21,515 bases of DNA, taken from G11 sp947167445 (lineage in GTDB: Bacteria; Bacillota; Clostridia; Lachnospirales; Lachnospiraceae). Position 1 is the first letter of the stretch. Every line of letters begins with the position of its first letter. A program made the translations under genes and the position numbers. A model generated the notes under the pieces. It searched no databases. It had not been told where the DNA came from and worked only from the letters and a program-made list of their open reading frames with translations. The stretch spans positions 1 through 21,515 of the forward strand of contig CAMVID010000027.1 of NCBI GenBank assembly GCA_947167445.1, written 5' to 3'. Shown in pieces: positions 14,999-21,515 of this stretch.

Positions 14999-15535
14999 AT
15001 GGGCGCTATAATCGTAGCAATGCCCCAATTGACTGATTCCCGGCGAATAGCGGATATAATCAAAAACAGTGAGATTCCCAATGAAACCGTTACCTGTAAT
15101 TCCGGTTCAGAGGTACTTAGAAGAGTTGAGGATACAGACGTTGATCTGGTGATAGGTACCAAGTCTTTTTCGGACATGGGCTTTGAAGAACTGCTAAACT
15201 ACCTTCCCCCAAATGTGAAGTATGTGCTCTTGACCAAGGACAGCACTTTAAATTACTTCAGTGACAATCTGGTCCGACTTCTGATGCCCTTTAAGCCATC
15301 GGATTTCATCAGTACACTTCTGATGTTACTCCCGGATTTCGTATATCACTCCAGGAAAAAACCTAAGAGATCTCAAAAGGAGCAGGAAGTGATAGATGAG
15401 GCCAAGAAGATTTTGATGGATCGAAATGAAATGACGGAACCGGAGGCCTTCAGGTACATTCAGAAAACCAGCATGGATACAGGGCGAACAATGGTAGAAT
15501 CCGCTCAGATGATCCTTATGCTTAACAGTGAATAA
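14999..15535 (+). CDS. ANTAR-domain RNA-binding antiterminator with pseudo-receiver (NitR/GlnR-type)
   Basis: A 178-residue protein. The C-terminal ANTAR domain (about 125-178: EQEVIDEAKKILMDRNEMTEPEAF and QKTSMDTGRTMVESAQMI) is a three-helix RNA-binding fold that, in EutV, NasR and AmiR, stabilises an antiterminator hairpin pair. The N-terminal part looks like a response-regulator receiver, but the acidic pocket is absent from IIVAMPQ and the phospho-acceptor position (LVIGTKSF) has no Asp, so control by phosphorylation is unlikely. A comparable gene lies downstream of glnA in solventogenic clostridia and is linked to nitrogen control. AGGAGGAG lies 4 bases before ATG 14999 and glnA ends 12 bases upstream. 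The gdhA leader is a plausible target. Confidence 0.85.
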   Translation: MGAIIVAMPQLTDSRRIADIIKNSEIPNETVTCNSGSEVLRRVEDTDVDLVIGTKSFSDMGFEELLNYLPPNVKYVLLTKDSTLNYFSDNLVRLLMPFKPSDFISTLLMLLPDFVYHSRKKPKRSQKEQEVIDEAKKILMDRNEMTEPEAFRYIQKTSMDTGRTMVESAQMILMLNSE

Positions 15536-15557
15536 TTCTGTTTACGCCGGAGCACAT

Positions 15558-15586
15558 TTGGTGTATTGTAATAGAGTTGTTAATGT
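15558..15586 (+). promoter_or_regulatory. Possible guaA promoter
   Basis: TTGGTG (15558-15563), 17 bases, TAATGT (15581-15586), leaving a leader of roughly a dozen bases. No terminator is visible between the ANTAR gene and guaA, so readthrough is also possible. Confidence 0.4.
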
Positions 15587-15604
15587 TTGATTACGAGGTT
15601 TAAT

Positions 15605-17146
15605 ATGACTAACGAAATGATTATTGTTCTGGATTTCGGCGGACAATATAACCAGCTGATTGCCAGAAGAGTCAGAGAGTGTAACGTTTACGCAGAGGTT
15701 TGCCCCTACACTTTATCCCTTGATGAGATTAAGAAGAAAAACCCCAAGGGTATTATCTTCACCGGCGGCCCCAACAGCGTGTACGATGAGAAATCTCCTC
15801 ATTATGATAAAGCTATATTTGAACTTGGCATTCCCATCCTTGGAATCTGCTATGGTTCACAGCTTATGGCATACACCTTGGGAGGCGCTGTTGAGACAGC
15901 TCCCGTAAGTGAGTACGGAAAGACAGATATTGAAATCAACACATCAAGCAAGCTTTTCCATGGAATAGATGAGAAGACAGTGGTTTGGATGAGCCACACC
16001 GACTATATAGCCAAGGTTCCCTCAGGCTTCAGCATTACAGGACATTCTTCAGTTTGCCCTGTGGCTTCAATGGAAGATGCTTCAAGAGGACTTTACGCAA
16101 CCCAGTTCCATCCCGAAGTTATGCATACCGTTGACGGTAAGAAGATGATTTCAAACTTCGTCTACACCATCTGCGGATGCCACGGCGACTGGACAATGGA
16201 TTCCTTTGTTGAAAGCAAAATCAGAGAAATTCGTGAGAAGGTTGGAGACAGAAAAGCCCTTTGCGCATTATCAGGCGGCGTAGATTCATCCGTTGCCGCA
16301 GTCCTTATGTCCAAGGCCATCGGTAAGAATCTGACCTGCGTATTTGTAGATCACGGACTCCTTCGTAAGAATGAGGGAGATGAGGTTGAGGCGGTTTTTG
16401 GCCCCAACGGAAATTATGAATTAAACTTTATCAGGGTTAACGCCCAGGAGCGTTTCTATGAGAAGCTTGCAGGCGTAGAGGAACCCGAGAGAAAGAGAAA
16501 GATAATCGGTGAGGAATTCATCCGTGTATTCGAGGAAGAGGCAAAGAAGATTGGTGCCGTTGACTTCCTTGTACAGGGAACAATTTATCCCGATGTAATA
16601 GAGTCAGGACTTGGAAAGTCAGCTGTTATCAAGTCCCACCATAACGTAGGCGGACTTCCTGACTGTGTAGATTTCAAGGAAATTATTGAGCCCTTAAGAC
16701 TTCTGTTTAAGGACGAGGTTCGCCGCGCAGGACTTGAACTTGGAATTCCCGAATATCTTGTATTCCGTCAGCCCTTCCCCGGTCCCGGACTTGGTGTTCG
16801 TATTGTAGGCGAAGTTACCGCCGAGAAAGTCCGCATCGTTCAGGATGCCGACTATATCTACCGCGAGGAAATTGAGAAGGCAGGCCTTTCAAAGGGCATC
16901 GGCCAGTACTTCGCAGCATTAACCAACATGCGCTCAGTCGGTGTCATGGGTGACTTCAGAACCTACGATTACGCTGTTGCTTTACGTGCCGTCAACACTT
17001 CCGATTTCATGACCGCGGAGTGCACCGAGATACCTTTCGAGGTGCTTCAGAAGTGCATGAACAGAATTATCAATGAAGTGAAGGGCGTTAACAGAGTACT
17101 TTATGATCTGACAAGTAAACCGCCGGGAACCATAGAGATGGAGTAG
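15605..17146 (+). CDS. guaA: GMP synthase (glutamine-hydrolysing)
   Basis: A 513-residue cytosolic enzyme converting XMP to GMP with glutamine and ATP. The class I amidotransferase domain has GGPNSVYD, Cys82 in GICYGSQ and the His-Glu pair in TQFHPEV; the ATP pyrophosphatase domain has SGGVDSSV; the C-terminal dimerisation domain has QPFPGPGLGVRI and ends TSKPPGTIEME. ATG 15605 is chosen over an upstream TTG at 15587 because GAGG is 6 bases before it and the protein then begins like its relatives. The last residues are IEME where IEWE is usual; the 3' end of guaA is a known integration site, and an integrase gene follows, so the final codons may be supplied by the element. Confidence 0.97.
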   Translation: MTNEMIIVLDFGGQYNQLIARRVRECNVYAEVCPYTLSLDEIKKKNPKGIIFTGGPNSVYDEKSPHYDKAIFELGIPILGICYGSQLMAYTLGGAVETAPVSEYGKTDIEINTSSKLFHGIDEKTVVWMSHTDYIAKVPSGFSITGHSSVCPVASMEDASRGLYATQFHPEVMHTVDGKKMISNFVYTICGCHGDWTMDSFVESKIREIREKVGDRKALCALSGGVDSSVAAVLMSKAIGKNLTCVFVDHGLLRKNEGDEVEAVFGPNGNYELNFIRVNAQERFYEKLAGVEEPERKRKIIGEEFIRVFEEEAKKIGAVDFLVQGTIYPDVIESGLGKSAVIKSHHNVGGLPDCVDFKEIIEPLRLLFKDEVRRAGLELGIPEYLVFRQPFPGPGLGVRIVGEVTAEKVRIVQDADYIYREEIEKAGLSKGIGQYFAALTNMRSVGVMGDFRTYDYAVALRAVNTSDFMTAECTEIPFEVLQKCMNRIINEVKGVNRVLYDLTSKPPGTIEME

Positions 17147-17190
17147 ACCTGAAGTGGTTTAGAGGTTGGTATAACAAATCAAGTATTTTC

Positions 17191-17235
17191 AAGGCTTGAA
17201 ATCATGTTAAAAAAACATGATTTCAGGCCTTTTTT
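17191..17235 (+). terminator. guaA terminator or left-end terminator of the element
   Basis: An 18-bp stem (17191-17208 with 17214-17231, one G-U pair) around AAAAA, with six T in a row ending at 17235. It lies 44 bases after the guaA stop and isolates host from element transcription. Confidence 0.93.
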
Positions 17236-17241
17236 GTGTCG

Positions 17242-17283
17242 TGATACGATTATGATACTGTTTTTCTCAGAAAAAACTGTATC
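17242..17283. repeat. GATAC repeat cluster with imperfect palindrome near the element end
   Basis: TGATAC occurs at 17242-17247 and 17253-17258, and GTATC in inverted orientation at 17279-17283. GATACTGTTTTT (17254-17265) pairs with the strand ending in ACTGTATC (17270s-17283) around CTCAG, with one mismatch. Position between guaA and the integrase suits recombinase or excisionase arm sites; a second terminator is the alternative. Confidence 0.45.
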
Positions 17284-17402
17284 GGAATAATTCCAGAATA
17301 AAGTCCAAATCTGTTTTTCATCTTTTATTTTCCACAAATTATAAAATTTCAAACTTTTTTTGTTCTCGTTTAGTAATGGGGATTTTTTCAACCCAAATGT
17401 AT

Positions 17403-17426
17403 TACGTAACAAGAAATAGTACGTAA
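17403..17426. repeat. TACGTAA direct repeats upstream of the excisionase gene
   Basis: Two copies of TACGTAA (17403-17409, 17420-17426) start 17 bases apart, just ahead of the ribosome binding site at 17427-17434. The core TACGTA is itself a palindrome. It could be an autoregulatory site. Between 17284 and 17402 I see only A/T-rich DNA with a weak promoter-like pair (TTTCAT at 17316, TATAAA at 17340). Confidence 0.4.
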
Positions 17427-17442
17427 GCGGAGGGCAAAAGAT

Positions 17443-17658
17443 ATGTTTGAATGCAGAACGTTTATATCAGTAAAAGAGATCTGTCAGGTATTGAGTGTTT
17501 CCGAATCAAAGTCATATGCAATCGTTCGTGACTTAAATAAGGAACTTTCTGATAAAGGCTACATGGTAATCCCGGGTAGAGTAAGCAGAAAGTATTTCGA
17601 AGAAAGATTCTACGGAGTTGATTCATTTGAAAAGGAGGACGAAGATGGCAGTTTATAA
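17443..17658 (+). CDS. Excisionase-like small HTH protein
   Basis: A 71-residue protein with a helix-turn-helix near its N-terminus (FISVKEICQVLSVSESKSYAIVRDLNKEL), followed by a basic wing (GYMVIPGRVSRKYFEERFYG) and an acidic tail. This is the winged-helix layout of excisionases and related small DNA-binding proteins that steer tyrosine integrases toward excision. GGAGGG lies upstream of ATG 17443. Its last 14 bases overlap the integrase start, so the two are translated together. The excisionase role is inferred from size, fold and position; a plain transcription regulator is the alternative. Confidence 0.8.
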   Translation: MFECRTFISVKEICQVLSVSESKSYAIVRDLNKELSDKGYMVIPGRVSRKYFEERFYGVDSFEKEDEDGSL

Positions 17659-18742
17659 AGATAAGAAGAGAGGCACTTGGTATGTGTCGTTGTATTACAC
17701 CGACTGGACAGGTAAGCAGCAGAGAAAATTAAAGCGTGGCTTCTCAACCAAAAAGGAAGCACAGGACTGGGAACGACATTTTTCATTGGAAAAGGCCAGT
17801 AGCCTTGATATGACCTTTGGGGATTTTTACAAACGCTATACCGATGATGTAAAGCCAAAGCTTAGAGAGAATACGTGGAAGTCCAAAGAATATGTAATCG
17901 AGTTAAAGATACTACCGTATTTTAAAGATTTGGTAATGCGTGAGATTACACCGAGAGATGTTATTGCTTGGCAAAACGAGATGCGTAAGTGTGAGTCGCA
18001 GGATGGTGAAAAATACAAAGGAACCTATCTTAGGAAGATGCAGGCGGAACTTTCAGCCATATTCAATCATGCGGTGAAGTATTACGAACTGCCAAAGAAT
18101 CCGGCTGTAATTGCTGGTCCACTTGGACAACACCATGCAGATGAAATGCTTTTTTGGACAAAGGAAGAGTATATGCGCTTCATTCCCGAGGTCGCGAATA
18201 AAACCTATTCCTATATGGCATTTGAGCTTTTGTATTGGTGTGGGATCCGAATTGGTGAACTGATGGCTTTAACTCCTGCGGATTTTGATTTCGATAAGAA
18301 TAAGCTATCTATCACAAAGTCATATCAAAGGATAAGTGGAAGGGATGTTATTACAAAACCTAAAACTCCAAAGAGTGTGCGTATGATATCTATGCCGGAG
18401 AATGTGGCATTAGAAATGAAAGATTTCCTTGATAGCATTTATGGCATTGAACCGAGCGATAGGATCTTTGTGATTTCAAAGTCTTATTTGCACCATGAGA
18501 TGGATAGGGGTGTAAAGGCAAGTGGGGTAAAGCGTATTCGTCTTCATGATTTAAGACACAGCCATGTATCGCTTCTTATAGATATGGGATTTTCGGCAGT
18601 GGCTATCGGTAACCGTGTAGGCCATGAAAGTTCGGATATTACTTATCGTTATGCACATATGATGCCGTCTATTCAGGATGATATGGCAGAGGCTCTTGAT
18701 GAAGAATGGAAGGAGGGATTTGATGTCAGCGAAGAATCTTGA
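17645..18742 (+). CDS. int: Tyrosine recombinase/integrase of the guaA-inserted element
   Basis: A 365-residue site-specific recombinase. Residues 5-45 form an AP2-like arm-binding domain (KDKKRGTWYVSLYYTDW), 55-155 the SAM-like core-binding domain and 170-345 the catalytic domain with Arg202 (CGIRIGEL), Lys243 (KTPKS), His301 and Arg304 (HDLRHSH), His327 (GHESSD) and nucleophile Tyr336 (YRYAH). All catalytic residues are present. ATG 17645 is chosen over 17618 because AAAAGGAGG lies just upstream and the first residues match relatives. It directs integration and excision at the guaA end. It overlaps the excisionase gene by 14 bases and the next gene by 20 bases. Confidence 0.95.
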   Translation: MAVYKDKKRGTWYVSLYYTDWTGKQQRKLKRGFSTKKEAQDWERHFSLEKASSLDMTFGDFYKRYTDDVKPKLRENTWKSKEYVIELKILPYFKDLVMREITPRDVIAWQNEMRKCESQDGEKYKGTYLRKMQAELSAIFNHAVKYYELPKNPAVIAGPLGQHHADEMLFWTKEEYMRFIPEVANKTYSYMAFELLYWCGIRIGELMALTPADFDFDKNKLSITKSYQRISGRDVITKPKTPKSVRMISMPENVALEMKDFLDSIYGIEPSDRIFVISKSYLHHEMDRGVKASGVKRIRLHDLRHSHVSLLIDMGFSAVAIGNRVGHESSDITYRYAHMMPSIQDDMAEALDEEWKEGFDVSEES

Positions 18743-19118
18743 TCCAAAAGGAAGATTGCGAAGTGAGACTATTGCTTACCGTTGTTCTCCTGCTGAGAGA
18801 AAGGAATTGGATAAGCGATGGAAACTGCTTGGGTATGCGACAAAGCAGGACTACGTTCTTGATTCGGTATTGCATAACAAGGTTACGGCGAAGGGAAATC
18901 CTATGATGCTGGTTAATTTCCGTAAGGAGCTGTACGGGATTCTCGAAGAACTGGAGCGGTTAGAAGCAGCTTCCGAGATAGATGAGGAGCTTTTTACACC
19001 GATTCGCACTATGTTGGAAATCTTAGAAGCGTTTAAGGAGAACGAGGATAAGAATAAGAAAAATAAAATCAGAAGGAAAGATAAGTTTTTGGAAAGGAGA
19101 GCATATCGAGATGTGTAA
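18723..19118 (+). CDS. Small basic ribbon-helix-helix protein, MobC-like
   Basis: A 131-residue protein. After a short basic start, RSETIAYRCSPAERKELDKR and TKQDYVLDSVL match the strand-helix-helix pattern and the TKQDYI-like motif of MobC/relaxosome accessory proteins; the middle is a predicted coiled coil (residues about 65-105) and the tail is very rich in Lys, Arg and Asn. ATG 18723 has GGAGGG upstream and overlaps the integrase gene by 20 bases; the stop overlaps the parA start by 8. It may bind the transfer origin, or regulate this operon. No relaxase is in the window, so the mobilisation role is not proven. Confidence 0.65.
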   Translation: MSAKNLDPKGRLRSETIAYRCSPAERKELDKRWKLLGYATKQDYVLDSVLHNKVTAKGNPMMLVNFRKELYGILEELERLEAASEIDEELFTPIRTMLEILEAFKENEDKNKKNKIRRKDKFLERRAYRDV

Positions 19119-19896
19119 AGTAATTATCTGTGCAAATCAAAAAGGGGGAGTTGCCAAGAGTACGTCTGTGGTAAATCTTGGCATCGGTCTGGCAAATAAG
19201 GGAAAGAGAGTCCTTGTAATCGACAATGATCCCCAGGGATCTCTCACGGAAGCATTAGGATATCCGCAGCCGGATAAGCTGGAGATCACACTTGCCAATG
19301 TAATGGAATGGGTGTTAAACGAGGACGATTATGATCTGAAAGCCGGTATCCTGCATCATGAGGAAGGTATCGACCTTATGCCGGCAAATATCGAATTGTC
19401 CGGTGTGGAAACATCCCTTGTTGGAATCATGAGTTCGGAGACAACGCTTCGGGAGTATATCGAATCTGTAAGAGACGATTATGACTATATTCTTGTGGAC
19501 TGTTCTCCGAATCTTGGACAGCTTACCTTAAATGCCCTTGTAGCGGCGGATGAAGTAATCATTCCGGTACAGGCTGCATATCTGCCTATAAAGGGTTTGG
19601 AACAGCTTTTAAAGACCATCAGCCGTGTGAAACGCAAGATGAACCCGAAGCTTCATATTATGGGAATTCTGATTACGATGGTGGATTACAGAACCATTTA
19701 TGCTAAGGAAATCACGGAAGTGCTGTATGAGCACTATGGAAGCAGCATCCATATTTTCGATGATGTGATTCCGCTTTCCGTTAGAGCTGCGGAGGCATCT
19801 GCTGAAGGAGTCAGCATCTATAAATATGATGGCAAGGGTAAAGTAGCAGCGGCGTATGAAAAGATTGTAGAGGAGGTTTTAGCCAATGAGCAGTAA
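19111..19896 (+). CDS. parA: ParA-family partition ATPase
   Basis: A 261-residue Walker-type ATPase that, with ParB, distributes DNA to daughter cells. The deviant Walker A motif is KGGVAKST (residues 11-18) with Ala15 in place of the usual Gly but the signature Lys11 and Lys16 intact; switch I is DNDPQGSLT and Walker B ILVDCSPNLG. There is no N-terminal HTH, so it is unlikely to repress its own operon. The start overlaps the previous gene by 8 bases and its end overlaps parB by 11. Partition genes in an integrated element suggest stability of a circular, replicating form after excision. Confidence 0.94.
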   Translation: MCKVIICANQKGGVAKSTSVVNLGIGLANKGKRVLVIDNDPQGSLTEALGYPQPDKLEITLANVMEWVLNEDDYDLKAGILHHEEGIDLMPANIELSGVETSLVGIMSSETTLREYIESVRDDYDYILVDCSPNLGQLTLNALVAADEVIIPVQAAYLPIKGLEQLLKTISRVKRKMNPKLHIMGILITMVDYRTIYAKEITEVLYEHYGSSIHIFDDVIPLSVRAAEASAEGVSIYKYDGKGKVAAAYEKIVEEVLANEQ

Positions 19897-20791
19897 GGGA
19901 TTATCAAATAGAATCAAGCTTTCCAGCTATGATGATATGTTTTCGGCGGAGAATGATGGTAATGCTACAGCAGAAGCAAAACTTGTTGAGGGACAGATAG
20001 TAGAGATCCCTTTATCGGAACTGCATACCTTTGAGAACCATCCTTTTCGTGTCGTAGACGATAAAAATATGGAAGAAATGGTGGAAAGCGTCAAGGAATA
20101 TGGCGTGTTGGTTCCGGCTATCGCAAGACCGAGAGCAGAAGGTGGATATGAACTTATATCCGGTCACAGAAGAAAACATGCATCCGAACTGGCAGGTAAA
20201 GATACCATGCCGGTTATTGTTCGTGACTGTGATAATGATGAAGCTGTAGTAATCATGGTGGATGCCAATATCCAGCGTGAGGATATTCTTGTCAGTGAGC
20301 GAGCAAAGGCTTATCAGATGAAATATGAAGCCATGAAGCATCAGGGCAAGGCTCAGGGTATTTCCCTTAAAACCATGAGTGAGCAGGCGGGGGAGAGCAT
20401 GAAGACCATTCAGCGTTTAATCTGCATCGCCAGCTTGGATGAGAAATTGCTTGCTATGGTGGATGAAAAGAAGCTGGGCCTTCGTCAGGGCGTGGATCTT
20501 TCTTTTATTCCGCAGGAACAGCAGAGGATCGTATATGAAGTTATTTCGGAGATGGGAGTGTCACTTAGCCAGGAGCAGAGTGCAAGGATAAAGGAATCAT
20601 CCCGTAAAGGTTATCTGAACGCAGATTTCTTAAAGGATTATCTGTCGGAGAAGAAACCAAAACCACGTAAGGTAGTATTTAACCAGAAGAAGCTGGACAA
20701 CTATTTTACTCCAGATATGAGCAATGAGGATATTGAGGAACTTATCGTAAAGCTCCTTGATGAATGGAAGGAGAAAGGGGAACCGCGTTAA
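19886..20791 (+). CDS. parB: ParB/Spo0J-type partition protein
   Basis: A 301-residue protein. The N-terminal ParB/sulfiredoxin-like CTPase domain includes PLSELHTFENHPFRVVDD, the nucleotide-binding GHRRKHASE (93-101) and ANIQREDILVSERAKAY (127-143). A central helix-turn-helix (about 158-182, KTMSEQAGESMKTIQRLICIA) should bind a parS-like centromere. The C-terminal third is less conserved and probably dimerises. It partners the overlapping parA. The stop codon shares one base with the start of the rep gene. No obvious parS repeat was recognised in the window. Confidence 0.92.
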   Translation: MSSKGLSNRIKLSSYDDMFSAENDGNATAEAKLVEGQIVEIPLSELHTFENHPFRVVDDKNMEEMVESVKEYGVLVPAIARPRAEGGYELISGHRRKHASELAGKDTMPVIVRDCDNDEAVVIMVDANIQREDILVSERAKAYQMKYEAMKHQGKAQGISLKTMSEQAGESMKTIQRLICIASLDEKLLAMVDEKKLGLRQGVDLSFIPQEQQRIVYEVISEMGVSLSQEQSARIKESSRKGYLNADFLKDYLSEKKPKPRKVVFNQKKLDNYFTPDMSNEDIEELIVKLLDEWKEKGEPR

Positions 20792-21515
20792 TGGAGAGGC
20801 TGAAGCTGGAGTTTTATTATGGGCAGGAGGCAGAGCAGTTTACGTTCTACCGCCTGCCAAAGGCTTTGATAACAGACAATAGGTTTAAGGATATATCGAA
20901 TAATTCCAAGCTTTTGTATGGACTGATGCTTGATCGTATGTCACTTTCCGTCAGAAGCGGATGGTTTGATGATCAGAACAGGGTTTATATCAAGTATTCA
21001 ATTAAGAGTATTATGGAAGATCTTAACTGTAGCAAGATGACAGCGGTAGGTCTTTTGAAGGAGTTGCAGGCCATTGGCTTAGTAGATATCGAGCAGAGAA
21101 ATGGGCTTGCAAATATCATCTACGTTAAGAACTTCGTATCCGGAGGGGAAGAAGAGTCATTAGACCGGTCAGAAAAATGTACAGGTAAGGAAAATGAACC
21201 GGTGGCAGAACACCAGTCTAAAAATTCTACCGGTACAGATATTAGACCGGTAAATATGGAAGACCAGTCAGAGGATAATACCGGTACCTGTCAGGATTCT
21301 ATACCAGGGGTAGTACAGAAATCAGACCCGAATAATAATGAGTTTAACAATATTGAATTTAGTGATACTGATCATATCATTCAATCCGGCGAGCGTAAGG
21401 ATACGCCTATCCGTATTACAGGGATGGATCAGATGGATGAAACCACCGCATACATGGAGCTTATTCGTGAAAACATTGATTATGACATCATGATGAGCAA
21501 CAAGAAATGGTCTGA
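20791..21515 (+). CDS. repA: RepA_N-type replication initiator, 3' end beyond window
   Basis: An open frame of 241 codons that runs off the window. Residues about 15-100 are a RepA_N domain (FYRLPKALITDNRFKDISNNSKLLYGLMLDR and the winged-helix MEDLNCSKMTAVGLLKELQAIGL). A Ser/Thr/Glu/Asn-rich linker (about 115-205) follows. The last visible stretch, AYMELIRENIDYDIM, is the beginning of the DUF6017 C-terminal domain found in initiators of Firmicute plasmids and ICEs. It should start replication of the excised circle. The start ATG overlaps the parB stop by one base. In RepA_N plasmids the origin commonly lies inside the rep gene, and the repeats noted separately fit that. Confidence 0.88.
   Translation, partial: MERLKLEFYYGQEAEQFTFYRLPKALITDNRFKDISNNSKLLYGLMLDRMSLSVRSGWFDDQNRVYIKYSIKSIMEDLNCSKMTAVGLLKELQAIGLVDIEQRNGLANIIYVKNFVSGGEEESLDRSEKCTGKENEPVAEHQSKNSTGTDIRPVNMEDQSEDNTGTCQDSIPGVVQKSDPNNNEFNNIEFSDTDHIIQSGERKDTPIRITGMDQMDETTAYMELIRENIDYDIMMSNKKWS
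21164..21285. repeat. Five ACCGGT hexamers inside the rep gene, candidate origin iterons
   Basis: ACCGGT starts at 21164, 21198, 21229, 21246 and 21280. Two copies sit in the longer repeat ATTAGACCGGT (21159-21169, 21241-21251) and two in TACCGGTAC. The hexamers fall in all three codon phases of repA (Asp-Arg, Glu-Pro-Val or Arg-Pro-Val, Thr-Gly), so the repetition is kept at DNA level rather than in the protein. They occupy the linker between the two Rep domains, where RepA_N plasmids carry their origins. Confidence 0.6.

Larger units (their letters stand above)
17147..21515. mobile_element. Left part of an integrative element inserted at the 3' end of guaA
   Basis: From the guaA stop codon onward the content changes to excisionase, tyrosine integrase, RHH protein, ParA, ParB and RepA_N initiator, all on the plus strand. 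GuaA 3' ends are established attB sites for islands and conjugative elements. The element continues past the window; neither the second attachment site nor transfer genes are visible, so whether it is an ICE, a mobilisable element or an integrated plasmid is open. The exact left boundary is not fixed because only one att copy is in view. Confidence 0.82.

Noticed and set aside
15587..15604. TTG start for guaA adding six residues
   Set aside because: It lies next to the -10 box and lacks a ribosome binding site; ATG 15605 gives the usual protein start.
17147..17442. A small gene between guaA and the excisionase gene
   Set aside because: Frames here are short, very A/T-rich and cross the terminator; no supported start was found.
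21159..21285. CRISPR array or protein-level repeat
   Set aside because: Repeat units are only 6-11 bases with uneven spacing, and they fall in different codon phases, so neither a CRISPR nor a repeated peptide fits.

Overview
The window looks like chromosomal DNA of a Lachnospiraceae-type Clostridium (Butyrivibrio, Pseudobutyrivibrio or Roseburia relatives are plausible). The grounds are protein style and content: a 448-residue class I glutamate dehydrogenase, a glutamine synthetase followed by an ANTAR antiterminator, a LytTR/DUF3021 pair, an acetyl-CoA-type MetA, strong AGGAGG ribosome binding sites, and an integrative element carrying a RepA_N/DUF6017 initiator. The genus is inference; the class is fairly secure.

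Left part (1-8413, plus strand). The window opens inside a tRNA-Arg(CCG), followed by a membrane-anchored SH3-repeat protein with its own terminator. A tight run follows: HAD phosphatase, RluF-like pseudouridine synthase and a divergent NAD-dependent DNA ligase. Next comes metA, with a LytTR regulator and its DUF3021 membrane partner directly behind it, then a terminator and a two-gene ABC exporter.

Middle (8414-12086). On the minus strand, purA and a histidine phosphatase form a probable operon that converges on the ABC permease gene with no gap. A six-helix chemoreceptor without an extracellular sensor domain diverges from purA.

Nitrogen block (12087-17146, plus strand). gdhA, glnA, an ANTAR-domain RNA-binding protein and guaA follow one another. 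The gdhA promoter fires straight into a strong terminator hairpin. The purA leader carries the same 17 bases at its start point, also followed by a hairpin of unrelated sequence. In both leaders those bases can form a small hairpin with an A-x-x-G-x-x hexaloop, the signature reported for ANTAR targets. In gdhA it would compete with the terminator, and in purA with a leader stem next to the ribosome binding site. This is the best candidate in the window for an undescribed regulatory system linking nitrogen assimilation and purine synthesis.

Right part (17147-21515). An integrative element sits directly behind guaA, a known integration hotspot. Its left end holds six overlapping or abutting genes, all reading inward: excisionase, tyrosine integrase, ribbon-helix-helix (MobC-like) protein, ParA, ParB and a RepA_N initiator cut by the window edge. 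Inside the initiator gene five ACCGGT hexamers lie within 122 bases and fall in all three codon phases, which looks like an origin embedded in the rep gene. The far end of the element lies outside the window.
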